A stretch of DNA of 64,000 nt from Arachis hypogaea (lineage: Eukaryota; Streptophyta; Magnoliopsida; Fabales; Fabaceae), in NCBI RefSeq assembly GCF_003086295.3, contig NC_092048.1:40982425-41046424 (forward strand). The letters run 5' to 3'. The notes under the pieces were generated by a model. That model did not search any database. It saw only the letters and a program-made list of their open reading frames with translations, and was not told the origin of the DNA. Shown piece after piece: positions 11,339 through 21,778 of this stretch. The number at the start of each line of letters is the position of its first letter. Position 1 is the stretch's first letter. Position numbers and translations under genes: made by a program.

Positions 11339-13672
11339 TCACAGATGTGCAGAGCTTTGTTGAGACCTCCCAACACCAAACTTAGAGTTTGGATATGGGG
11401 GTTTTACACCAAACTTAGAGTTTAGTTGTGGCCTCCCAACACCAAACTTAGAGTTTGACTGTGGGGGCTTTGGTTGACTCTGCTTTGAGAGAAGATTTTT
11501 ATGCTTCCTCTCCATGGATGCAGAGAGAGATCCTTGAGTTGTAAACCCAAGGTTGCCCTCATTTATTTGAAGGATCAATTCTCCTCTGTCCACATCAATC
11601 ACAGCTCTTGCTGTGGCTAGGAAAGGTCTTCCTAGGATGATGGATTCATCTTCTTCCTTTCCAGTATCCAGGACTATGAAATCAGCAGGGATGTAAAGGC
11701 CTTCAACCTTTACTAACACGTCCTCTACTTGTCCATAAGCCTGTTTTCTTGAATTGTCTGCCATCTCTAATGAGATTTTAGCAGCTTGCACCCCAAAGAT
11801 TCCCAGTTTCTCTATTACAGAGAGGGGCATGAGGTTTATCCCTGAACCAAGGTCACACAGAGCCTTAAAGATCATGGTGCCTATGGTACAAGGTATTAAT
11901 AACTTTCCAGGATCCTGTTTCTTCTGAGGCAATGTCAGTTGATCCAGATCACTTAGTTCATTGGTGAACAAGGGAGGTTCATCTTCCCAAGTTTCAATGC
12001 CAAATAATTTGGCATTCAACTTCATGATTGCACCAAGGAACTTGGCAGCTTACTCTTTAGTAACATCCTCATTCTCTTCAGAAGAGGAATAATCATCAGA
12101 GCTCATGAATGGCATAAGGAGGTTTAATGGAATCTCTATGGTCTCTAGTTGAGCCTCGGATTCTTTTGGTTCCTCAGAGGGAAGCTCCTTATTGATCACT
12201 GGGCGTCCCAGGAGGCTTTCCTCACTGGGATTCATGTCCTCTCCCACCCTTACAGGTTCGGCCATGGTAATTAATTCAATGGCCTTGCATTCTCCTTTCG
12301 AATTCTCTTCTGTATTGCTTGGGAGAGTACTAGGAGGGACTTCAGTGATCCTTTTACTCAGCTGGCCCACTTGTGCCTCCAAATTTCTAATGGAGGATCT
12401 TGTTTCATTCATGAAACTTACAGTGGCCTTAGATAGATCAGAGACTAAGTTTGCTAATTTAGAGGCATTTTGTTTAGAGTTCTCTGTCTGTTGCTGAGTG
12501 GATGATGAAAAAGGCTTGCTATTGCTAAACCTGTATCTTCCACCATTATTAAAGCCTTCTTGAGGCTTTTGTTGATCCTTCCATGAGAGATTTGGATGAT
12601 TTTTCTATGATGGATTATAGGTGTTTCCATAAGGTTCACCTAAGTAATTCACCTCTGCTATTGCAGGGTTCTCAGGATCATAAGCTTCTTCTTCAGAAGA
12701 TGCCTCTTGAGTACTGTTGGATGCAGCTTGCATTCCATTCAGACTCTGAGAAATCATATTGACTTGCTGAGTCAATATTTTGTTCTGAGCCAATATGGCA
12801 TTCAGAGTATCAATTTCAAGAACTCCCTTCGTCATAGGTGTCCCATTACTCACAGGATTCCTCTCAGAAGTGTACATGAACTGGTTATTAGCAACCATGT
12901 CAATGAGTTCTTGAGCTTCTGCAGGCATTTTCTTTAGGTGAATGGATCCACCTGCAGAAGTATCCAATGACATCTTTGATAGCTCAGATAAACCATCATA
13001 GAATATATCCAGGATGGTCCATTCTGAAAGCATGTAAGAAGGACACTTTTTGGTCAGCTACTTATATCTTTCCCAAGCTTCAGAGAGGGATTCACCTTCT
13101 TTCTGTCTGAAGGTTTGAACATCCACTCTAAGCTTGCTCAGCTTTTGAGGAGGAAAGAAATTGGCTAAGAAAGCCGTGACCAGCTTATCCCAAGAGTTCA
13201 GGCTGTCTTTAGGTTGAGAGTCCAACCATACTCTAGCTCTGTCTCTTACAGCAAAAGGGAAAAGCATGAGCCTGTAGACTTCAGGATCTACTCCATTAGT
13301 CTTAACAGTATCACAGATCTGCAAGAATTCAGTTAAGAACTGAAAAGGATCTTCAGATAGAAGTCCATGAAACTTGCAGTTTTGCTGCATCAGAGAAACT
13401 AATTGAGGTTTCAGCTCAAAATTGTTTGCTCCAATGGCAGGAATGGAGATGCTTCTTCCATGTAAATTGGAGTTAGGTGCAGTAAAGTCACCAAGCATCC
13501 TCCTTGCATTATTGTTGTTGGGTTCGGCTGCCATCTCCTTTACTTGTTCGAAATTTTCAATAAGGTTGTCTCTGGATTGTTGTAATTTAGCTTCTCTTAA
13601 TTTCCTCTTCAGAGTCCTTTCAGGTTCTGGATCAGCTTCAACAAGAATGCCTTTTTCTTTGTCCCTGCTCAT
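11339..13672 (-). pseudogene. gag-protease polyprotein of the 10.57-kb element, three in-frame stops
   Basis: A single frame of 778 codons runs from ATG at 13672 to the stop at 11339. It is interrupted by nonsense codons near 13058, 12605 and 12050, with no frameshift. The N-terminal 200 residues look like retrotransposon Gag: FHGLLSEDPFQFLTEFLQIC, RARVWLDSQPKDS, FPPQKLSKLR. A Gag-type helical region with ELIDMVANNQFMY follows. The last 230 residues carry a retropepsin-like segment: CDLGSGINLMPLSVIEKLG (active-site motif D-L-G in place of the usual D-S/T-G) and a second conserved block IILGRPFLATARAVID. The C-terminus has three copies of a NSKFGVG peptide encoded by repeats of CACCAAACTTAGAGTTT. 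The frame ends without entering a reverse transcriptase. Confidence 0.85.
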
Positions 13673-15379
13673 AAGAAAGAGAAGGGAAAAAGGAAAGAAG
13701 AGGAATCCTCTATGTCACAGTAAAGAGGTTCCTTATTGTTAGTAGAAGAAGAGAAGAAGAAAAATTCGAACACAGATAGAAGAGGGGGTTCGAATTTGGT
13801 GAGTGATGTGAGGAAGAGATGTTAGTAGATGAATAAATAAATAGAATAAGATGAGAGAGGGAGAGGATTTTCGAAAATAATTTTTGAAAAAGAGTTAGTG
13901 ATTTTCGAAAATAGTTTTTGAAAAATGTTAGTAATTTTCGAAAATTAAGATTTAAAAATTGAAATAATTAGTTAATTAAAAAGAAATTTTGAAAAAGAGG
14001 GAGATATTTTCGAAAATTAGAGAGAGAGAGAGAGTTAGTTAGGTAGTTTTGAAAAAGATAAGAAATAAACAAAAAGTTAGTTAGTTAGTTGAAACAAATT
14101 TTGAAAAGATAAGAAGTTAGGAAGTTAGAAAAGATATTTTGAAATCAAATTTTTGAAAAAGGTAAGATAAGAAGATATTTTTGAAAAGATATGATAGAAA
14201 TTAGTTTTTGAAAAAGATTTGATTTTTAAAATCACAATTAATGACTTGATTCACAAGAAATCACAAGATATGATTCCAGAACTCAAAGTTTGAATCTTTC
14301 TTAACAAGCAAGTAACAAACTTGAAATTTTTGAATAAAAACATTAATTGTTATTGTTATTTTTGAAAATTTGATATAAAAATAAAAAAAAAAGATTTTTG
14401 AAAAAGATTTTGAAAAAGATAAGATTTTTAAATTGAAAATTTGATTTGACTCATAAAAACAACTAGATTTTAAAAAATTTTGAAAAAGTCAAATCTAATT
14501 TTCGAATTTATGAGAGAGAAAAAGGGAAAGATATTTTTTTATTTTTGAAATTTTTTTTTTATGAGAGAGAGAAACATGAAAATGATGCAATGCATGAGAA
14601 TTTTAGATCAAAACATGTGATGCATGCAAGAACACTATGAATGTCAAGATGAACATCAAGAACACTATGAAGATCATGATGAACATCAAGAACACATTTT
14701 TGAAAAATTTTTAATGCAAAGAAAACATGCAAGACACCAAACTTAGAATTCTTTAATGCTTAGACACTAAGAATTCAAGAATGCATATGAAAAACAAGAA
14801 AAGACACAAAACATGCAAATGCAAAGATCAAACAAGAAAACTTACCAAGAACAACTCGAAGATCATGAAGAACACTATGAATGCATGAAAATTTTCGAAA
14901 AATGCAAGATGAGTATGCAATTGACACCAAACTTATAACATGACTCAAGACTCAAACAAGAAACACAAAATTATTTTTGATTTTTCTGTTTTTATGAATT
15001 TTTTTTGTATTTTCTTTTAATTTTTTTTCAAAAATCATTTTGAAAAAGAAAAAATAAGGATTCAAAATTTTTAATATGAATTCCAGGAATCTTATACCCT
15101 AAAGCTCCAATCAAAGGGTCAGGCATGGCTTAATAGCCAGCCAAGCTTTAGTATGTAATTCAGACATGACACGCCTAACATGCCCTACAGTCATGGCTTT
15201 ACAGCCAGCCAGGCTTCAACATGCTTTATGAAACACTAGAATTCATTCTTAAAAATTCTGAAGAAAAATATACTTTTGAAAACATTTTTATCTTAAATTT
15301 TTTTTTTGAAAACAAAACAAAAAGAAAATTACCTAATCTGAGCAACAAGATGAACCGTCAGTTGTCCAAACTCAAACAA
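13673..15379 (-). other. AT-rich untranslated leader of the 10.57-kb element
   Basis: This is the 1.7-kb leader between primer site and gag. From 13865 to 14560 it consists of variants of TTTTTGAAAAAGAT and the palindrome TTTTCGAAAA (at least four copies). Short runs of GAGAGA and TTAG repeats are also present. Around 14580-14900 ATGAAGATCATGATGAACATCAAGAACAC is repeated with variation. At 15115-15215 two diverged copies of a block with GGCATGGCTTAATAGCCAGCC occur, each able to form a TGGCT/AGCCA hairpin. No ORF is supported. Confidence 0.6.
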
Positions 15380-15397
15380 TCCCCGGCAACGGCGCCA
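15380..15397 (-). other. Primer-binding site, tRNA-Asp
   Basis: On the minus strand the sequence TGGCGCCGTTGCCGGGGA lies six bases inside the 5' LTR. It is complementary, over all 18 nt, to the CCA-containing 3' end of plant tRNA-Asp(GTC) as I know that sequence. The same 18 nt occur at 55390-55407 in the second element. This fixes the element's orientation as minus. Confidence 0.88.
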
Positions 15398-15403
15398 AAA
15401 ACT

Positions 15404-17020
15404 TGGTGCACGAAATTGTGATCTCTGGTAATGGCTCCAAAAACTTGGTGCTCTAATCTCAATTCATAATTTATCACAACTTCGATACAACTAACCAGCA
15501 AGTGCACTGGGTCGTCCAAGTAATAAACCTTACGTGAGTAAGGGTCGATCCCACGGAGATTGTTGGTATGAAGCAAGCTATGGTCACCTTGTAAATCTCA
15601 GTCAAGCGGATATAAAATAATTATGGAGTTTTCAAAATTAAATAATAAAAGAAGGATAGAAATACTTATGTAAATCATTGGTGAGAATTTCAGATAAGCG
15701 CATAGAGATGCTTTCGTTCCTCTGAACCTCTGCTTTCCTGCTGTCTTCATCCAATCAGTCTTACTCCTTTCCATGGCTGGCTTTATGTAAGGGCATCACC
15801 GTTGTCAATGGCTACATCCCATCCTCTTGTGAAAATGGTCCAAATGCTCTGTCACAGCACGGCTAATCATCTGAGGTTCTCGATCATACTGGAATAGGAT
15901 TCACCCTCCTTTTGCGTCTGTCACTACGCCCAGCACTCGCGAGTTTGAAGTTCGTCACAGTCATTCAATCCCAGAATCCTACTCGGAATACCACAGACAA
16001 GGTTTAGACTTTCTGGATTCTCATGAATGCTGCCATCAATCTAGCTTACACCACAAAGATTCTGATTAAGAGATCCAAGAGATACTCATTCAATCTAAAG
16101 TAGAACGGAAGTGGTTGTCAGGCACGCGTTCATAGGGAATGATGATGATTGCCACGTTCATCACATTCAGGTTGAAGTGCGAATGAATATCTTAGAAGCG
16201 GAATAAGTTGAATTGAATAGAAAAACAGTAGTACTTTGCATTAATCTTTGAGGAACAGCAGAGCTCCACACCTTAATCTATGGAGTGTAGAAACTCTACC
16301 GTTGAAAATACATAAGTGAAAGGTCCAGGCATGGCCGAATGGCCAGCCCCCAAAACGTGATCACAGGATCAAAAATACAATCCAGGATGTCGAATACAAT
16401 AGTAAAATGTCCTATTTATAATAAACTAGCTACTAGGGTTTACAGAAGTAAGTAATTGATGCATAAATCCACTTCCGGGGCCCACTTGGTGTGTACTTGG
16501 GCTGAGCTTGAGTGTTGCACGTGTAGAGGTCCTTCTTGGAGTTGAACGCCAGCTTTTGTGCCAGTTTGGGCGTTGAACTCCACTTTGCAGCTTGTTTCTG
16601 GCGCTGGGCGCCAGAATTGGGCAGAGAGCTGGCGTTGAACGCCAGTTTGCGTCATTTAAACTCGGGCAAAGTATGGACTATTATATATTTCTGGAAAGCC
16701 CTAGATGTCTACTTTCCAACGCAATTGAAAGCACACAATTTTGAGTTCTGTAGCTCCAGAAAATCCATTTTGAGTGCAGGGAGGTCAGAATCCAACAGCA
16801 TCAGCAGTCCTTCTTCAACCTCTGAATCTGATTTTTGCTCAAGTCCCTCAATTTCAGCCAGAAAATACCTGAAATTACAGAAAAACACACAAACTCATAG
16901 TAAAGTCCAGAAATGTGAATTTAACATAAAAACTAATGAAAACATCCCTAAAAGTAACTAGATTCTACTAAATACAAACTAAAAACAATGCCAAAAAGCG
17001 TATAAATTATCCGCTCATCA
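15404..17020 (-). repeat. 5' LTR of the 10.57-kb element
   Basis: This 1617-bp LTR starts TGGTGCACG and ends CCGCTCATCA, followed by the CAGAT duplication (17021-17025). It differs from the other LTR by scattered substitutions and small indels, for example an extra five bases near 16745. It includes the same palindrome cluster at about 16545-16655. Confidence 0.9.
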
Positions 17021-19943
17021 CAGATGCTCTGCAATCAGTCTTTTTCACAAACTCAACTTGAACATCCCTAAACATGCTAGTAGTGTACTCATGCTGAAAT
17101 TGTCTCCCCATAGGCAAACTCATTGCACAAGGTATAACCCCCTTAGAGTCTACTACACCATTCTCCAATTCTCTCTGCTCCTTAACTCCAAGCACATTGT
17201 CGTATTTGTGAACAAATTGGACCAAGCTAGTCTTGCTGTGTAAGAATCCACTATAGAATGCGTGCATGCTCTCACTCCTTTGCGTACTCCTCATGGCAGC
17301 CCAAAATTCACCCTTGAAAAATACAGGAACCCACATGCATCGGTCATCATAAAGTTATACAGAAAACACACAGTTATTATATAAGAAACCCTTCACTGAA
17401 CTCATTATTACACAACCGATAAAGCCAGCTACTGCATAATTATCAATTGAAAAGCGTAATGTAATTGTACAACTACAAACCTGACAGCCATGTGCTGTCA
17501 TGTAAATTGTACTCCTCTATAAATTCAAAACATTTTCCCTCGAATGACTCCTCCGTCCGAGAGTTGAAAACAATGTCCCTGATGTCGACATAAAACTCTC
17601 TGTACCGGCGATAACCTCCAAGCTTCTGTGAAAACTTCTTCATGATGTGCCAGATGCACCAACGGTGACGTGTATTGGGTAACGTCTTTCTAATCGCACC
17701 ATACATGCATTGGCATTGATCGGTAATGATGCACTGTGGAGCTGTTCCCATGCACGTCACCCATTGGGTAAAAACCCACTCAACTCGGAATTTTCTCGTT
17801 TCCCAACAGAGCACATCCAAGGAGGGTCGACTTACCATGGTGGTTGACACCGACGAACAACGCAAACGGTAACCCATGCCTATACACGTAGCCAAATGCC
17901 ATTAAGAATTCCCAGTCACAACCACATGGAAAAAAAAATAACCAAAAAAAGAAAACCAACTACATCACCTGTTACCTGTTTGTACTGTAAGTGCTATCGA
18001 GTGACACAACGTCTCCGTAGTATTCATAGGAAGCCCTGCACCTTGCATCAACTCAAACTGCACTCCTAAATCTACACTCATCATCCAATTTCACTGTATA
18101 GAAGAAGTTCGGATTGATGTTCTTCATTCTCATGAAATAGTTCATCATCTCCCTAACATCTACATTTGCGTTGCTAGTTCGGAGTCTTGTTGTAATATAG
18201 TTTCTTAAATCCTTTTCTGAGAATCCCAGATTTGACGGGCCCCCAGCCTCATTTGCCAAAGCTAGGAAGGTCTTGTTTGGTCGAATCTCAGCCTCATCAT
18301 TATTCTGAATCACGCACTTCGCATGCATGGTCAGCTGCCTATACTCACGGTAGTGCACTGCCTTCTTTGCCGAACATGGGTGCGTGTGCCTCAACTCAAT
18401 CTTGAAGAAAAGCCACTCTTGCTTCTCCTTATCAAATTTCACATATATTCTTGCCTTGCACCCGGCGGCTGAAATCGGATTCTTGTGCGTTGGTGCTTTG
18501 ACACGAGACACGTGGATGCGATTCCGATTACAGTGGATAGCCTGGTTAACGGGTTCCTTCGTGATCTTGTCAAATGTTGTCGTCCTTATCTTAGTTGCAA
18601 ATCTAACTTTCTTTGCGTAGCTAACATAAAAATCATGAGCTAGTTGCAACTTCGCAAACCGCATTCCAACGCTTGGTATTTCATCTTCCTCCAGGGAACC
18701 GTGATTAGGTAACTACGTATCAGAAAAAAAAAAACAAAGCCATTAATTATGAAATCAAACATGCGGATCCTGAATGCACAAATTTAAACTACAATCCGAA
18801 CCTCGTCACAAATATCCATCTCGTCACTCCCAATATCAGTAACATCCAACATTTGCGTCGCCTGCACTTTCAACATAAACACACAAATTACAAAAAAAAA
18901 AATTCAACTTTTATTCACTATCATGTACATAAAACCTCACTTACTAGCACAAGAAAATGCTAACTAAATTTATAAGATCAAGTCATCCACCCAACCAATT
19001 TAAGCTTTACATCAAAGGCATTTAAATGCTAATCATGGTAATTGAATCAATTATTTCATTTGAACTATTACACAATTATTGTGACTGCTACCTACTCTCT
19101 TTCATGTTAACACTGAATAGCATGCAGCTGAACATGCATCAGGTCCAACTCTCATACAAACAGTTCCTTCCTCGATTTCCGAGCCACTGATGCATATTTT
19201 TACTTTTAAGAGATGCTTTCTTTCTACATACATTGAGCATCATGTATAACTGTATACATATACTCATCTTCTAATACTAACATGCAGGAAGCAAATACAT
19301 GAAAAGCATCCATTGATAACTCCTACATTTTTTCTTTTTATTATCAAAATATATCCTTCTTATCTATAATACCATTGGCTACAACTCTAATTCAATTGAT
19401 ACCTCTTGCACTAACATTGCCTACATGCCACTGTATTTTATTTATGAGGCAGTATATTCAATTTTAATGGGTTTTCATATAAGCTATTTCAACAAATAAG
19501 TATTTTCTTTCAGAAACACATCAATATGCCGTCGTTACAATCGTTAATCACATTTGACATACATATAAGAATACAATGATATGTAAAAAACTTCCTAAGC
19601 TTCGTTGACTGAAGCATGTTGTTGATGCATCTGAATACCAATTAACAACATAAAATTAAACAAGCCACTTATATTGATTCTAAACTGCCCATTCAACTAA
19701 AAATGACCATCCATTGAAAAGCGTTTCGTACGTAACGATGCTCACCTTAGTCATTTGCACGGGATCGACGATGAGAGGTTCATCTATATTTTCATTTGGA
19801 TTTGATGAAATTTCATTCCCGCCAGGAGATGGAACACAAACCATCGGTTCAGCCACAATGCACTCCATTAATGAACTCCGGCGGGATGATGGGGGTGGAA
19901 GAGCAAGCACACTTAAGACCCCTTCTACCTGCGACGTCGACAT
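17021..19943 (-). pseudogene. FAR1-type MULE transposase, N-terminal and MULE-domain part
   Basis: This is the 5' portion of the gene continued at 5803-6453. The probable start is ATG at 19943 (MSTSQVEG). A long AT-rich intron (about 18870-19735) and a small exon (about 18806-18868) precede the FAR1 DNA-binding domain (18664-18053: AHDFYVSYAKKV, AAGCKARIYVKF, LRHTHPCSAKKAVHY). A TGA near 18053 replaces a probable Trp, and the segment DVVSLDSTYSTN follows in the same frame before a small intron. In the MULE transposase core (17895-17473) the frame changes around 17780 before EWVFTQWVTCMG. ITDQ and HRWCIWHIMKKF are conserved. The last part (17336-17021) ends in VEFVKKTDCRA, which reads directly on into the C-terminal part across the target duplication. 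The copy cannot make a full protein. Confidence 0.82.
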
Positions 19944-20041
19944 CAAACACACAAAACACACGCCTGCTTGCTGTGCTCGCCAGATGTCCGTGTGGTTGCG
20001 GCCCAACGCAGATCGAACAAAAAACATGTAGGTGGTGCTGA

Positions 20042-20410
20042 ACGAAGGCCTTTGCGGACTATGACGCTGGTGTTAGGCGAGTCCGACGGCGGGCAGTGAC
20101 GGGTGGGAAAATAGTTTTCGTTGAGACCTGGAGACGATACGGTATTGATAAACTAACGTCTATGTTGTGATCCTATCAGCTTCTAATCCTTTTTTTTTTC
20201 AAAATTTAAATTTGAATTAATTCAATATTAATCCATTACCCATAAATTTAATTTTAATTCAAAAATAACCTCCATTGTATGCATTGTACAGCAAGTACAT
20301 TGGCTCCCTATACTTATTCTTAATTTAAAGAATAAAAAGACTCAATTAACACCAACAGGCACGACCAACTATATGTCAAAATTAAAATTGATTACCTGGC
20401 ACAATCTCAG
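20042..20410. other. Non-coding spacer upstream of the FAR1-like gene
   Basis: A moderately GC-rich stretch (20042-20130) probably belongs to the 5' region of the FAR1-like gene. AT-rich sequence follows. No ORF, RNA gene or repeat is recognised. Confidence 0.35.
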
Positions 20411-20780
20411 TGGTCCAATGCAATTATGTGAGTGTGACTACAGTTGCGGAAACCCTTTCACAGCCGATTATGACAAGGGAGCCATTGTTGTATGGTCATC
20501 ATAGGGCAAGTGAATCTCACCCTTTCTACCAAACCCTGCCAATCGGATGACTTATGACCCAAGGAAGTCCACCCTAGACAGCCACGACAACCCCTGGGCT
20601 GGCTGGGAAGCCTTGGACGTTGACTCCACAGGCTGCCAATTCGAAGTCATGGAAGTCGAATACAGTTACATGAGCGTGGCGACAGTTACGAAAATTCCTT
20701 CACAGTCGGTTACGATAAGGGAGCCATCATTACATGGTCATTCCTGGGCAAATGGATCCCAGCCTTCTAACGTGATCCAA
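20411..20780. repeat. Diverged tandem duplication, about 105-bp units 240 bp apart
   Basis: The block at about 20428-20535 (GTGTGACTACAGTTGCGGAAACC, then GGGAGCCATTGTTGTATGGTC) recurs at about 20671-20775 (GTGGCGACAGTTACGAAAATTCC, then GGGAGCCATCATTACATGGTC). Identity is about three quarters by eye. An open frame (20547-20912) crosses the second copy but resembles no family I know. I regard this as an unclassified repeat and not a gene. Confidence 0.5.
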
Positions 20781-20937
20781 TGCACCAACGACTTCACCAG
20801 GTTCATTGTTTGGAGCGCATGCACCTGCATGCGAAAACAAAATATATATCAAACTTGTAAATGGAAAGTACCAACACACATGGGCACAATAGTCATGGTT
20901 CCAACACATTAAGGAACTACATTTGGTCTCACAAGGC

Positions 20938-21493
20938 AAATATCTTCAGTAATGTCTTCATTATAAACGGCGATTCCTTCTTCATTGCATCTCTCGTCCA
21001 TGGGCCTAGCTTCCACATCAGCACCACTCATTAACACTTGTGCTATCTTCTAAAGCCACGACCATGTCCAGTAACTCATGCCATTTGGCCTCAGCCTACT
21101 TTTTTTTTGCAAAGTAGTTTTTAAATATGCACTGTCATTTCAGTTTCTCTGTCCTGCATTTTACGTTGTGTCATTTCATTCTTGTGCTTCGCAAGCCTCA
21201 ACATCGTTTCGGTGCCGCACTACCTTCTTTCCGTTCTCAACTTTCCTCTCTTTGTTCTTCACCTTTACATCGACAGTCAACTTCGTTAGGTTAGCGATCA
21301 CCAGCTGCTCATTGTAGATGGCAACTTTTTTCTCCAACTTCTCCTCCCTTGCCACCAGTGCGGCCTCAACCATGTCACAATCTGCATTTTTTTCATCTCT
21401 CCAGATAATGTTGATGAGCTCGGCGATCATCATTTCTGCAAGGTTATTTGTGCTAAAAGTTGATGCTAGGTTGGAGCCTGATTGTTGAGACAT
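20938..21493 (-). pseudogene. Unrecognised gene fragment with a coiled-coil segment
   Basis: From ATG at 21493 the minus strand encodes 105 residues: a Ser-rich start (MSQQSGSNL), then a charged, probably coiled-coil stretch (EAALVAREEKLEKKVAIYNEQ) and a basic end. Beyond its stop, neighbouring frames continue with plausible acidic peptide (AEAKWHELLDMVVALEDS, then MDERCNEEGIAVYNEDITED), which suggests one or two frameshifts in a longer former gene. I do not recognise the family. The upstream side is cut off by a MITE (21583) and a foldback element (21779), so any promoter is displaced. Confidence 0.4.
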
Positions 21494-21582
21494 ACTTTGA
21501 GTGATTTGGCTGTTTAGTTGTGTAGGAGTATGTTGTACAGAGTGTTAGTGTTCAAAAAGAATATACTAAGCGAGTAATACTA

Positions 21583-21729
21583 GGGGACCAGCAACTTTTG
21601 TGATTGGTAGCCATCAAATAGCCATCAATGATGATTTAATGGTGTGAGATTGGTGTGCGATTTTATTTAATGACTCACATTTCTCTGCTGGTTACATGCT
21701 GACCAAAATTCAATAAAATTGCTGGCCCC
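21583..21729. mobile_element. MITE, about 147 bp, TIR GGGGCCAGCAA
   Basis: The ends are inverted copies of each other: GGGGACCAGCAAC on the left and TTGCTGGCCCC on the right. A TA dinucleotide borders both sides. A second member of the same family, in the opposite orientation, is present at 50984-51126, with shared interior blocks (AGCCATCA..., GTGAGAT...). The family could be one of the described peanut MITEs, but I cannot confirm that from memory. Confidence 0.7.
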
Positions 21730-21778
21730 TAAACTTTTCCTATACTAAGCTCCATGAAATAAGGGTTTGGGGGCTCAG

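Larger units (their letters stand above)
6454..17020 (-). mobile_element. 10.57-kb LTR retrotransposon lacking pol, Athila/Tat-like, nested in the FAR1-like gene
   Basis: The element is bounded by direct LTRs (6454-8065 and 15404-17020) that begin TGGTGCACG and end CCGCTCATCA. It is flanked on both sides by the 5-bp duplication CAGAT (6449-6453, 17021-17025). It is transcribed on the minus strand, so the LTR at 15404-17020 is the 5' LTR. Next to it is an 18-nt primer-binding site matching the 3' end of plant tRNA-Asp. The order in the element's own direction is: AT-rich leader, gag-protease frame (13672-11339), GGGAGGCAACCC motif, GC-hairpin array, second ORF (10360-9212), 3' untranslated region and 3' LTR. 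No reverse transcriptase, RNase H or integrase was found, so it would need enzymes from another element. The LTRs differ by small indels and base changes, so it is older than the element at 53852-61986. Athila/Tat affiliation is inferred from the tRNA-Asp primer and the DLG-type protease motif. Confidence 0.9.

Noticed and set aside
15380..15397. Possible tRNA-Asp gene
   Set aside because: Only the 18-nt complement of the 3' end is present, at the right place beside an LTR. No anticodon or other arms exist, and the same holds at 55390-55407.
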